Shown here piece after piece: positions 18,707 through 27,657 of a stretch of DNA of 64,000 nt. The notes beneath the pieces were generated by a model. The model was not told where the DNA came from. It was given only the letters and a program-made list of their open reading frames with translations, and ran no database searches. A program made the translations under genes and the position numbers. Positions within the stretch are counted from its first letter, which is position 1. Each line of letters begins with the position of its first letter. Origin of the DNA: Helicobacter sp. 11S02596-1 (GTDB taxonomy: Bacteria > Campylobacterota > Campylobacteria > Campylobacterales > Helicobacteraceae); assembly GCF_002272825.1 (NCBI RefSeq), contig NZ_MLAM01000003.1, positions 62,001 to 126,000 on the forward strand, read 5' to 3'.

Positions 18707-19999
18707 ATGAAAAGTAAGCAAGATTTTATGCAACACAAATCATCACTCAACAGACAAGACATCAAAACCCTCTCGCTCTCATCGCTAGGCGGGACGCTGG
18801 AATTTTATGATTTCATCATTTTTGTGTTTTTTGCCCCTGTGATTTCGCATTTGTTTTTTCCCGCTTCACTTGATCCATTTTGGAGCACGCTCAATACCTA
18901 TGGGACATTTGCCGCAGGGTATTTTGCCAGACCGCTTGGCGGTGTGGTGATGGCACATTTTGGGGACAAAAACGGGCGAAAAAATATGTTTATGCTTTCG
19001 ATTTTGCTGATGGTTATACCGACATTTTTGGTCGGGGTGCTACCGACATATGCAGGCATTGGGTATTTTGCGCCTTTGTTGCTTTTGTTGGTGCGCATAC
19101 TCCAAGGCATTGCTATTGGCGGGGAATTGCCCGGGGCGTGGGTGTTTATCTCAGAACACGTGCCAAAAAGACGCTTGGGCTTTGCTATCGGTATCCTCAC
19201 AGGTTGCGTAGTCGGCGGGATTTTGCTAGGCTCGATCGTAACATTTTTTATTAATATCATTTTCACGCCCGAAGAAATCGGGGATTTTGCTTGGCGATTG
19301 CCGTTTATTTTGGGCGGGATATTTGGCATTATCTCGGTTTTTTTACGCCGTTATTTGGAGGAAACACCCGTATTTAAGGAAATGCAGGCGAGTGATTCTC
19401 TGCTAAAACTCCCCATCAAAAAGGTCCTGCAACATTCTAAGGTAGGCATTGGGGTTTCTGCACTGATGACGTGGGTGCTTACAGGCTGTATCATCGTGCT
19501 GTTGCTATTAATGCCAAATTTTATGCAAGAGATTTTGCACACCTCACGGACACAAATCATTTTGATCCAAATGCTTGCCATTTTTGCTGTGGCACTTGGT
19601 TGCGTGATTTCAGGCTTGCTTAGCGACCATTTTGGTTTGGTGAAAATCTGCTCGATTTTTGGGCTGGGCTTTGGGATTTCTGCCCTGGTGTTTTTCTATG
19701 AGTTGCACCATCAAGGCGGGCTTGAACGTGTGTTTTTTTGGTATGGCGTGTGTGCGCTCTTTGGCGGTGTGATGAATTTCACCCCGCTAATGATGGTCAA
19801 AATCTTCCCGCCCAATATCCGATTTAGCGGGTTATCTTTTTCTTATAACCTCGCTTATGCCGTATTTGGCGGGCTTGCCCCACTTCTGGTGGTGAGCCTC
19901 AATGCCACCAATCCGATGTGGGTAGGGTATTATCTCGCATTTTTGGGATTTCTAGCGTTTATCATCGCCTTGTTTTTGGGAGAGAAAAAGCTTCGCTAG
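18707..19999 (+). CDS. MFS transporter, metabolite:H+ symporter (ProP/KgtP-like) type
   Basis: A 430-residue 12-helix major facilitator. The start of TM1 (LGGTLEFYDFIIFVFFAPVI) and the loop 2-3 motif GxLGDxxGRK-like (HFGDKNGRKNMFMLSILLM, split) plus RILQGIAIGGELPGAWVFISEH in TM4 are those of the metabolite:H+ symporter family, which carries compatible solutes or di/tricarboxylates. The substrate cannot be fixed from sequence. Ribosome site AAGGCAAC before the ATG. Single gene. Confidence 0.87.
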   Translation: MKSKQDFMQHKSSLNRQDIKTLSLSSLGGTLEFYDFIIFVFFAPVISHLFFPASLDPFWSTLNTYGTFAAGYFARPLGGVVMAHFGDKNGRKNMFMLSILLMVIPTFLVGVLPTYAGIGYFAPLLLLLVRILQGIAIGGELPGAWVFISEHVPKRRLGFAIGILTGCVVGGILLGSIVTFFINIIFTPEEIGDFAWRLPFILGGIFGIISVFLRRYLEETPVFKEMQASDSLLKLPIKKVLQHSKVGIGVSALMTWVLTGCIIVLLLLMPNFMQEILHTSRTQIILIQMLAIFAVALGCVISGLLSDHFGLVKICSIFGLGFGISALVFFYELHHQGGLERVFFWYGVCALFGGVMNFTPLMMVKIFPPNIRFSGLSFSYNLAYAVFGGLAPLLVVSLNATNPMWVGYYLAFLGFLAFIIALFLGEKKLR

Positions 20000-20101
20000 C
20001 CAATCTCAAGCCCCTTTTTTGCCTGTGCTTTCTTATGAAAAATAGTCAAAAAGCTTTGAAGGGTCTTATTAATAAGGATTTGTGCGATTTTAGCAAAATA
20101 T

Positions 20102-20373
20102 TTACGCAAACAGCTCGCTGTGAGAGCCTGCCTCCAAACAAGTCAGCACCAAAATATCATCTTGTTTTTTATAGATAAGTAGCAAATTGGGCTTGATATG
20201 GCACTCTTCACAACCCCTATATTTGCCACTCAAGCCGTGATTTTTTTATCCAGCACTTCACCATTTGCAAGCTTTTCAATAACAAAGTAAACCTTATCCC
20301 TATCTTCTTGTGATAATTTCTTGATTTGTTTTTTAAAAAGTTTTGCAGTTTTGAATTCATATTTCAAACTCAT
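20102..20373 (-). pseudogene. YafQ/RelE-type mRNA interferase toxin, frameshifted
   Basis: Begins with ATG at 20373, overlapping the antitoxin stop (ATGA). The frame reads MSLKYEFKTAKLFKKQIKKL and onward to LANGEVLDKKITA and stops; the rest of the toxin (HGLSGKYRGCEECHIKPNLL, then LIYKKQDDILVLTCLEAGSHSEL) is in the next frame to a TAA at 20102. The break is in an A7 run (T7 at 20241-20247 on the plus strand); one more A restores a toxin of about 90 residues with the family's GKYRGCEECHIKPD-like core. Either an inactivating mutation or a slippage switch. Confidence 0.82.
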
Positions 20374-20588
20374 TCTTCCATCTTTCTTTTGAATTCTTCA
20401 AAAGTTTTAGCCGTTATCACCTCGCCTCGCTCAATTTCCTCAAGCGCAATATCAAGCTGGGTTTTTTTGGATTTTTTCTCCGGTTCTTTTTCAACCCGCA
20501 CGTTATAATTTCGCAACTTCGCAATGCTCTTGATCGCTGTTAGAAAGTTTTTATCCACATTGTCAATATTCTCAATCACCAAAGTCAT
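20370..20588 (-). CDS. Antitoxin of a YafQ/RelE-type module
   Basis: A 72-residue antitoxin candidate. The charged C-terminal half (IALEEIERGEVITAKTFEEF) is the toxin-wrapping type seen in RelB/DinJ-like proteins; the N-terminal 35 residues would be the DNA-binding/dimerisation part but are not a clear ribbon-helix-helix. It overlaps the toxin start by 4 bases, the usual arrangement. The toxin partner is frameshifted, so the antitoxin may now act only as a regulator or guard against related toxins. Confidence 0.75.
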   Translation of the reverse strand: MTLVIENIDNVDKNFLTAIKSIAKLRNYNVRVEKEPEKKSKKTQLDIALEEIERGEVITAKTFEEFKRKMEE

Positions 20589-20681
20589 CTTTATTATCCT
20601 TTTTTGATTTTACACGATTTTAGCAAAACACTATCAATCGCCTTGCGATTTGTCCGATTTGAATATTAATTATTTATACTA

Positions 20682-20687
20682 TATAAT
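20682..20687 (+). promoter_or_regulatory. Putative -10 element for autotransporter 1
   Basis: TATAAT in an extended A/T region (ACTATATAATGAATA), 58 bases before the start codon of the autotransporter. Confidence 0.5.
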
Positions 20688-20744
20688 GAATATATAAATT
20701 TTGACCAAAATCCTTGCGATATCCTGACAAAATGGAAGGCAAAA

Positions 20745-23700
20745 ATGCAAAAAAATGCACTTAGAATGAAAAAATATCTTTTATTTTATCTCTTTGCTCT
20801 GAGTGCCTTAATGCCTGTTGATGCGGAAGTGAATGTTACAAAAGATTTTAATGATCTTTATAAAAGTCCATACACTAAAGTTGATGGATACTATATAAGC
20901 ACTTTTAGCTACACTAGCGATGGATATATTTCTGGTTTAGCTACCTATAGTGGTACCTACAATTATGCTCCAACATATGATTTTGCTACTCATAATCTAA
21001 CAATCAAAGGAAGCAATAAAGTTGGACCTGGAGGATTAGGATCTCAAAAAATAACCATAAATGCGCATAGCGTAAATTTTGAAGCAAACTCTTTATTAAA
21101 AATGGGTAATGGAACCCTCGTAGGTGGCACTGCCGATCTGAAAATAAATGGTGATGTCTCAATGGCAAGTGGGAGTATGCTAGAGGGACAAAGAGGAAAT
21201 ATACAAATCACTGGGAGCATTTCAGGAAGTGGAAAAATCCAGATGGATAATGGCTATACCCTCACCATTGACAAAGCTACCAATATCGTCTTGGATACAC
21301 TCAATGTAACAGGTGCAACGACGCTAAAAGCCACCAATGACATCACTATCAATAATCTCACATCTTCGGGAAATACTATTAACTTCAGTGGCAACAATCT
21401 AGCTATCAATAAAACACTCACGCTTGCTAATAGCACATTAAATCTCTCTGGCTTAAATAATAATGACCATATCACCATCGCCACACTGCAGTTGAATGGC
21501 GACGGCACGATAACAACAGCAACACGGAAAAGCCTTGTACTCAATATTGGAACTCTAAATTCTACTATCCCGGGTGCATACAATAGAAAATTTAATGCTA
21601 CCAATGCAGACATCAAGGTTACAAACGCCAATTCGCTCATCAATATCGGCAATCTAGGAAGCTTGACAATCAAAGCCAAAAGCTTTGATTACGCAGGCAC
21701 AATCAATCTCAATGGTATCCTGACTGCAGGGGGTAATTCTACGCTCGATTTTACCGGCGTTACAGGGAAAACCACCATCGGCACGCTCAATCTCACCACC
21801 GCCAGCGTTAAAGGGAGCAATTTTACCATCGGCACGCTTACAGCCCACAAGGGGGCTTCCCGATCAATTTTTTATAACAATATTGGCACCAGCCAAATTG
21901 ACAACTTAAATATCGCCGACAATGGAACTAGCGGACTTGATAACACGATATTAGAATTTCAAGGTGGAGGGGATAAGCTCACCATCGGCACGCTCAAAAC
22001 CGATAAATGGGGGGTGTTGGATGCCTCAAAAATTTCTGAATTAAGCGTGGATACCCTGATTGCCAATTATTCGACCATCAAAGCCAAAAAACTAACTATA
22101 AAAAATGCAACTTTTAGCAACAATGAAACCTATCTATATGCGGATACCACCGATACAACCGGCACGATTTCACTCAATACGGGCGCAAAGCTCTATCTCA
22201 AAAGCGGGCAGACATTCACTGCGGAGACGCTCAATATGTCAGGGGGTTCATTCCTCTATGCAGATCAAAAAAACGGCGGGATGAGTGGGGCTACTACCAT
22301 CAATAATATCGTATTTGATGGTTCGACAATCTATGCGAACAATCTCATCACAAAAAACATCAGCGTAAAAGGTGCTGGAGAGGTGTATTTGAGTAGTGGA
22401 AGCACCTACACCAATAGCGGGGATCTCAATATCCAAAATGGCAACAGCCTCACGATTCACGGCGGGAATTTTACCAACGAAGGGGCGATCAATATCACAC
22501 TAGGAAACCAAAACCCTGCCACAAACTTTATCAACGTAGCTGATGGGTCTTTTTTCTTTAATATGACCAAAGTTTCCACAGGGCAAATAGGAGAGTTCCA
22601 AGATGGCTCAAAAATCCCGCTTCTGTTTGCTCAAGGCACAACGGCAGAGAATGCAAAAAACCCCTACTATGCCAGCTTTGAGCATAAAGATGCTAATGGC
22701 AAGCTCTCCTATCTCGATCCAAGCCAAATCGACAAAAGCCAAATCAAAAGCGATGGCAAAGAACACTACTATATCGAGCAACCCGGCAAGGACGGCAAAG
22801 AAGGCACCAAATACTACCTGCAGTATATGGACGCCAAAGGGAACAAAATCGCCACCGATAGCGAGGGACTTTTCAATGCAAACAATGCAAAAAGCGAGCA
22901 TTTCACCACCCTCAATGGCGATATTAAAGTTCCCAAAGCCTCTATTAATGTGACACTCAATCTTGATGCCCTTGATTCGAAGCAAACCTACAATATCCTG
23001 ACAACAAAAAATGGTATCGAATTCAAAGATGGTCTGGATGGTAGCATTACGTTTTCCAAACCCAATGATAGCGATTACCAACAATACAAAAAAGAGCTCA
23101 ATGATAGGATATTTTTTACCGCCACAGATGGCACGCCGGTTGCCATCACGTATTTCATCAGCGATGATAACAAAACTATATCATTCAAATACGACACAGG
23201 CAAGCTCTATGTCGATGTTGCACCTTTCATTAAGCCTGGTGTTTGGCCATTTGGAGGCTCTGCTGCATTTGGCTCTATCGGCGGGATACCGGGTGCAAGC
23301 GGACTAGCAAAAGACTATACCCTCAAACTCCAAGTCCAAAGCTATGTCAATAGTGTCTCGGGCAAAAATGAAAATACCACCTACTATCTCCAAAACCTTA
23401 GTTACAACAACTATGGTAGCACATCAGCAAAATTCACTATCGACGCCACAGGCAGTGATTTTGCCCTAGGGGTAAAAGAAAAGCCCGGCGGAGCAACGGG
23501 GGTCATCAATATTGGTCCTTATAATGCTAAATCCACAATGGTTCTCAAAGCTAACAATATCTATCTAGGTGGCACTATCAATCTAGGTGATGGCGCACTT
23601 ATCAGCGGGCATTTGGTTTTGGAGGCAACAGGCGATATTACCACCGGTGATAACAACACCGGTGTCATCAACATCAACAACCACTCTTCCCTCAAAGCCA

Positions 23701-25892
23701 CAGGCAAAAACTTCACCTACAATGGCACGATCAACCTCACAGGCAATGGCACCGTAACCGATGAAGTCGGGATGGATCTCAGCGGTATCAGTGGCAAAAT
23801 CCACATCGGCACGCTCAATGCCCGCGCGGCACGACCCAATAGTGTCGATAACAATGCCGGTATCAAGATGAAAGACTTCAGCATTAACACGATGAATGTC
23901 TATAAGGGCAATGGGGGGACTACCAATAATTTTTATTCTGAATTCACGACCAATATCGGCACATCAACCATCGGCACGCTCAAGCTAGAAGCAGGAAGCA
24001 GTGCAGCCGATCAATCCGGATTGAAATTTAGCGGTGGGGGAGATAGCCTCACGATCGATACGCTTGATGTCGGCTCGTGGAGCTTCCTAGACGCTAGCAA
24101 AATCACCGATGTCTATATCAACAAGGAATTCAATCTCCCCTACTCCACGGTGAAATTTAACAACCTCACGCTCAATAACGGGACACATATGAACTATGGT
24201 GGCGAGACGGATTTAACCATCAATGGCGATTTTACCAACAAATACGGCACGATGGATATTAACGCAAGTGGGGGTATCCAGACTATCACGGTCAAAGGCA
24301 ATGCGCATTTTTATTTTAGCGACAAAGATACCCCAAGTAGCGGGATTGCAACCCCTTTGATAAAAATAAGCGAGATCAAAGGTCTCAAACTCAACCAAAA
24401 ATATACCCTGCTGAAAATCGATGGGAGTGGGCAAATCGTATATTATTATACGGATTCTGCAGGCAAAGAAATCAACTCCAAAGACAACAAAGACAACGCC
24501 AATGCTCTGTATAGCGATATGGCAGATCGTATCACGCTTTATAATAGCGATGGTTCGATCAATGATGGTGTAGAAAAAAATGTCAATGACAGAGAAATCT
24601 CCATTGTTGTAAATGAATCTGACGCAACCAACCCCTATGACCCCAACGACATCCGCTACTGGTTTTATAAAAAAGGTGGCAAGCACTGGGTAGATCATAT
24701 CGGCGATGTTGGGATGGGTGTGATGGACTGGCTACAGGTCTTGATGATAGATAAACACAATGGCTTATGGGCAAAAGACAAGGTGTTTTCAAACGATTTG
24801 CACTACTTCACCCGTATCGCCACCCAGCTAGAAAGCACGATGGGCCAGCTCTCATCAGTCAAACGCAAAAACAACTCCACCGCTGCAACCCGCCTCGCTA
24901 CCGATGTGAATAAAATGAGCCGGCTTGTCAAGCTCTCTAGCACCCAATCCAATGCCCCCACATTTGCCGATATGTTGCGAAGCCTAGAAAACAAGCATTT
25001 TGCTGTTGCTGGAGGAAAGAATGCACGAGGCGGGATGGCAACTATCTACAAATATGCCAATCGCAATACCTACAGAAACAACATCTGGGCGACTGCTATC
25101 GGGACAGCGAGCTTTGTAGAGGGTGGGAATAGCACGCTTTATGGTATCAATGCCGGCTATGATCGATTTGTCAAAAATGTCATCATCGGGGGTTATCTCG
25201 CCTATGCTAGAGGAAACTATAACGGCGATATTATCCGCAACCAATCCCAAAATGTCAATGCAGGATTTTATTCGAGGGCTTATGTAGGCAATAATGAATT
25301 TGATGTCTCTGCGAGCGAAACCATCGGCTTTAACAAAGAAGAAATCTCCTCACAAGATGCTATCTTGTCGCAACTGAATCAAAACTACCGCTACAACACC
25401 TATACAACCAATGTCAATGTGAATTATGGCTATGTGTTTGGTTTGAGCGAAAAATCTGTTGTCATCAAACCCCAAGTCGGCTTGAGCTACTACTACATCG
25501 CAGCGACTAAGATACTGGGCAATATGGTAAATCCCGAAGACAATGACCTCAGAGTCGATGCCAATCCCGATCAAAAACAAAATATCGCTCTCAATCTCGC
25601 TATTGAAACCCGCCAGTATTTTAACAATGCGTCCTATTGGTATTTTATCGCTGGGGTGAGCCGTGATTTGTTTTTGAAATCCAAAGGCGATCAAGAAGTC
25701 CGATTTGTAGGCAATAATACACTTAGCTACAAAAAAGGCGATTTGCACAATACCTATGCATCGCTGACTGCGGGCGGGGAAATGGAGCTTTTTAGAAGGA
25801 TATATGTCAATCTCGGGCTGGGGGCAAAAGCCGGGCTTGCCTACAAAGACATCAATATCAGTGGCAATGTCGGGATGCGCTATGTGTTCTGA
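20745..25892 (+). CDS. Autotransporter 1 (type Va secretion), 1715 residues
   Basis: Large surface protein. An N-terminal signal peptide (core YLLFYLFALSALMPV, cleavage near VDAEV) is followed by a passenger of about 1400 residues rich in Asn, Thr, Gly and Ser with repeated TIGTL(N/K) strands, as expected of a beta-helix. The C-terminal 280 residues (from about NNIWATAIGTASFVEGGN) form the autotransporter barrel and end in GMRYVF. Two passenger stretches, about residues 312-455 and 988-1145, are related (FxYxGTINL, GGGDxLTIxTL, FLDASKI), so it contains an old internal duplication about 680 residues apart. Segments such as QTYNILTTKNGIEFKD recall VacA-like Helicobacter autotransporters, but I would not call it a toxin. 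First ATG (20745) has GGAAGGC upstream. A repeat array starts right after the stop. Confidence 0.9.
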   Translation: MQKNALRMKKYLLFYLFALSALMPVDAEVNVTKDFNDLYKSPYTKVDGYYISTFSYTSDGYISGLATYSGTYNYAPTYDFATHNLTIKGSNKVGPGGLGSQKITINAHSVNFEANSLLKMGNGTLVGGTADLKINGDVSMASGSMLEGQRGNIQITGSISGSGKIQMDNGYTLTIDKATNIVLDTLNVTGATTLKATNDITINNLTSSGNTINFSGNNLAINKTLTLANSTLNLSGLNNNDHITIATLQLNGDGTITTATRKSLVLNIGTLNSTIPGAYNRKFNATNADIKVTNANSLINIGNLGSLTIKAKSFDYAGTINLNGILTAGGNSTLDFTGVTGKTTIGTLNLTTASVKGSNFTIGTLTAHKGASRSIFYNNIGTSQIDNLNIADNGTSGLDNTILEFQGGGDKLTIGTLKTDKWGVLDASKISELSVDTLIANYSTIKAKKLTIKNATFSNNETYLYADTTDTTGTISLNTGAKLYLKSGQTFTAETLNMSGGSFLYADQKNGGMSGATTINNIVFDGSTIYANNLITKNISVKGAGEVYLSSGSTYTNSGDLNIQNGNSLTIHGGNFTNEGAINITLGNQNPATNFINVADGSFFFNMTKVSTGQIGEFQDGSKIPLLFAQGTTAENAKNPYYASFEHKDANGKLSYLDPSQIDKSQIKSDGKEHYYIEQPGKDGKEGTKYYLQYMDAKGNKIATDSEGLFNANNAKSEHFTTLNGDIKVPKASINVTLNLDALDSKQTYNILTTKNGIEFKDGLDGSITFSKPNDSDYQQYKKELNDRIFFTATDGTPVAITYFISDDNKTISFKYDTGKLYVDVAPFIKPGVWPFGGSAAFGSIGGIPGASGLAKDYTLKLQVQSYVNSVSGKNENTTYYLQNLSYNNYGSTSAKFTIDATGSDFALGVKEKPGGATGVINIGPYNAKSTMVLKANNIYLGGTINLGDGALISGHLVLEATGDITTGDNNTGVININNHSSLKATGKNFTYNGTINLTGNGTVTDEVGMDLSGISGKIHIGTLNARAARPNSVDNNAGIKMKDFSINTMNVYKGNGGTTNNFYSEFTTNIGTSTIGTLKLEAGSSAADQSGLKFSGGGDSLTIDTLDVGSWSFLDASKITDVYINKEFNLPYSTVKFNNLTLNNGTHMNYGGETDLTINGDFTNKYGTMDINASGGIQTITVKGNAHFYFSDKDTPSSGIATPLIKISEIKGLKLNQKYTLLKIDGSGQIVYYYTDSAGKEINSKDNKDNANALYSDMADRITLYNSDGSINDGVEKNVNDREISIVVNESDATNPYDPNDIRYWFYKKGGKHWVDHIGDVGMGVMDWLQVLMIDKHNGLWAKDKVFSNDLHYFTRIATQLESTMGQLSSVKRKNNSTAATRLATDVNKMSRLVKLSSTQSNAPTFADMLRSLENKHFAVAGGKNARGGMATIYKYANRNTYRNNIWATAIGTASFVEGGNSTLYGINAGYDRFVKNVIIGGYLAYARGNYNGDIIRNQSQNVNAGFYSRAYVGNNEFDVSASETIGFNKEEISSQDAILSQLNQNYRYNTYTTNVNVNYGYVFGLSEKSVVIKPQVGLSYYYIAATKILGNMVNPEDNDLRVDANPDQKQNIALNLAIETRQYFNNASYWYFIAGVSRDLFLKSKGDQEVRFVGNNTLSYKKGDLHNTYASLTAGGEMELFRRIYVNLGLGAKAGLAYKDINISGNVGMRYVF

Positions 25893-25895
25893 GGC

Positions 25896-26033
25896 TTTCA
25901 TTATTTTCTACTCGATTCAGTTTTTGCAAACTGAATCTAAAGACCACTCCGCAGGGAGTGAATCCCTGCTCCATTCCTAAAGTAACCATCTCATATTTAA
26001 GCTTGCCTTGAATATTGGAGATAAATTTTTGAG
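25896..26033 (+). repeat. A-unit, complete
   Basis: Hairpin 1 at 25914-25937 (GATTCAGTTT / AAACTGAATC), hairpin 2 at 25951-25969 (GCAGGGA / TCCCTGC), hairpin 3 at 25988-26022 closed by ATCTC / GAGAT. Linkers TCTAAAGACCACTCC and CCATTCCTAAAGTAACC. Confidence 0.85.
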
Positions 26034-26319
26034 GTATTGGTTCGCTAGGGCGAACCTGAAGACCACTCCCAAAGCCCGTTTTTGTTCCTAAAGGATTTCG
26101 ACCCACCCACCCGAGTTATATCCTGCTAACGCAGGAATATCAACCCAGTTTCTAAGGTTTGTTGTGTGGGATTGTGGCAAAAAAGCAATCTACGCTTTTT
26201 TATCTGAAATTACTAAGGGGGCGTGCAGTGGGTGGGGGTTGCAAGGGGGCGGGCGACGCTTCGCAAGTAGAACCCGCCCCCTGCATAATAAAAAAATAAA
26301 AAGGTGGAAGACTAAAAAA

Positions 26320-26440
26320 TATTGTTTTTTACTCGATTCGCATTGTGAATCTGAAGACCACTCCGCAGAGTTTTACTCTGCTATGCTCCTAAAGTAACCA
26401 TCTCACACCCAGCCAAAAAGGCTGTGCGTTCGAGATATGT
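26320..26440 (+). repeat. A-unit, complete
   Basis: Hairpin 1 at 26335-26351 (GATTCGC / GTGAATC, one G-T pair), hairpin 2 at 26365-26381 (GCAGAG / CTCTGC), hairpin 3 at 26400-26436 (ATCTCAC...AGCC / GGCT...GAGAT). Confidence 0.85.
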
Positions 26441-26679
26441 TTTATTTGTTTTTACTTGTTGTGCTTACTCAGTTGGCTTAAAGCCCGAACCTGAAGACCA
26501 CTCATACTGCCACATTCCCTATGCCCGTATTGCCGTCCAACTAGCAGTGCATATCACAATCGGTCTGCGACAAAAGGAGCATAGCAGTCCGCCTAAAAGA
26601 CGCTTTGCTTCCATAAAGCGGTCTTGCGATTCACAACGTGAATCGAGTAAAATATAATTACATTGCAAAAATAAAGGAT

Positions 26680-26861
26680 TTAAGCCTTTTCTATGGCGTT
26701 TAAAACTTGTTTGATGATTTTTGGGTGCAGTGTTTTTCCCGAGTGATGGGGCAGGACCATCCGATGGGAGTTTTTAAAATAAATCTTATGGCTACCTTTT
26801 TGCCTTTCAAAAACAAAAGCATTTCGGCTTCTTTAGCGCTCAATCTGGGTAATTCAGGCAT
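26680..26861 (-). pseudogene. HicA-type toxin, frameshifted
   Basis: Starts at ATG 26861, inside the end of hicB. The first frame reads MPELPRLSAKEAEMLL, the typical HicA opening; the remainder (FVFERQKGSHKIYF, then NSHRMVLPHHSGKTLHPKI) is in another frame and ends at TAA 26680. Compared with the family, about four codons plus a frame are missing between EAEMLL and FVFERQKG. The catalytic-His segment (QKGSHKIY) is intact but cannot be joined to the normal start. HicA proteins are mRNA-cleaving toxins; this one should be inactive. Confidence 0.82.
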
Positions 26862-27075
26862 TGATAGCTATCTCAATAGGGACAATGGCACTAGATTGTG
26901 TTTGTAGATTTCTTAATTCCTCCACTTGCAAACTCTCCAAATAAAGCTCGATAGCCTCTTTGATATTAAAGATAGCTTCCTCGTAACTATCCCCTTGTGA
27001 TACACAGCCCTCAAGTTCGGGAACATAAGCAAAATACCCGTCTTTATCTTTTTGAATGATGGAATTAAATGTCAT
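26854..27075 (-). CDS. HicB-family antitoxin
   Basis: A 73-residue HicB protein: partial RNase H-like fold with YFAYVPELEGCVSQGDSYEEAI and a helix IKEAIELYLESL. No ribbon-helix-helix tail, so DNA binding may be absent. It lies upstream of and overlaps the broken hicA by 8 bases (hicB-hicA order). Ribosome site AGGAGAGC precedes the ATG. Confidence 0.85.
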   Translation of the reverse strand: MTFNSIIQKDKDGYFAYVPELEGCVSQGDSYEEAIFNIKEAIELYLESLQVEELRNLQTQSSAIVPIEIAINA

Positions 27076-27362
27076 CTGCTCTCCTGCGTTTTTAGAGATT
27101 ATAGCAGAACCTTAAAAACCTATCTCAAATACACAAGCCCAAAGGTTTGAGTATGAGATGATTACTTTAGGAGGAGGAGCGTTAAGCCAAAGACAACTGC
27201 TTGTCTTTGGTAGCTCCGCACGGCGATTGCGATATGCGACAAAAGGAGCATAGCAATACGCCTAAAAGAAACTTCGCTTCCATAAAGCAGTCTTCAGATT
27301 TGTTTTTAAACAAACCGAATAAACCATAATGTTCCAAACCCGCCCCCTGCAAATAGGCAAAA
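27076..27362. repeat. Structured-repeat array 3 (between relE remnant and hicB)
   Basis: Mostly one minus-oriented A-unit (27115-27335). Hairpin 1 is at 27307-27326 (arms GTTT... / AAAC...), hairpin 3 at about 27122-27166 (ATCTCAAATACACAAGCC side to GAGAT), and a whole B module (27170-27265) sits in the place of hairpin 2. A GC-rich fragment CCCGCCCCCTGC (27340s) from module C borders it. No gene seen. Confidence 0.75.
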
Positions 27363-27530
27363 GTTAATAAACCTCTCTGCGGTGAGCGATACGGATAATG
27401 GTAATCAATAAAATATGTCCCTCTTTGAGATAGATGATACGATAATCACCCGCACGTTTGAGGAATTTACCTTTAAGTGGCTTATCGTTGGCAAAATTAC
27501 CCGCTTGGAGGGATTTGATTTTTGTTGGCA
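27363..27530 (-). pseudogene. RelE/ParE-type toxin remnant
   Basis: A 55-codon frame ending at TAA 27363 carries the C-terminal part of a RelE-superfamily toxin: KIKSLQAGNFANDKPLKG, then RAGDYRIIYLKEG and IIRIAHRREVY. The LKG...GDYRIIY...HRREVY pattern is diagnostic. The first 35-40 residues are missing and an in-frame stop precedes TTG 27530. Upstream, another frame (GDLKNTKSSMVSQVIKQRL) could be the tail of its antitoxin. Relic of a third toxin-antitoxin locus. Confidence 0.72.
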
Positions 27531-27657
27531 ATTAGCCTTTGCTTGATGACTTGGCTCACCATAGAGCTTTTGGTGTTTTTTAGATCACCGATGCATTTCT
27601 AGTGTAAAACATCAAAAGTCAGATAATTGCATTATATTTTACCCACATTGATTTTAT

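Larger units (their letters stand above)
25893..26679. repeat. Structured-repeat array 2 (between autotransporter 1 and hicA)
   Basis: No convincing gene. It starts 3 bases after the autotransporter stop. Order: complete A-unit (25896-26033), truncated A-unit with hairpin 1 GGTTCGC / GCGAACC (26034-26105), C module with CAATCTACGC (26185), GC-rich hairpin GGGGGCGGG / CCCGCCCCC (26245-26281), complete A-unit (26320-26440), hairpin-1 fragment (26450-26500), a diverged B-like stretch, and a minus-oriented A fragment (26608-26650) that faces hicA. The part 26185-26381 recurs inverted at 57453-57667. Confidence 0.85.

Noticed and set aside
25893..26660. Several short open frames (e.g. 26164-26397, 26424-26657) as genes
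   Set aside because: They lie wholly within repeat modules, have no ribosome site, and their peptides have no protein-like pattern.
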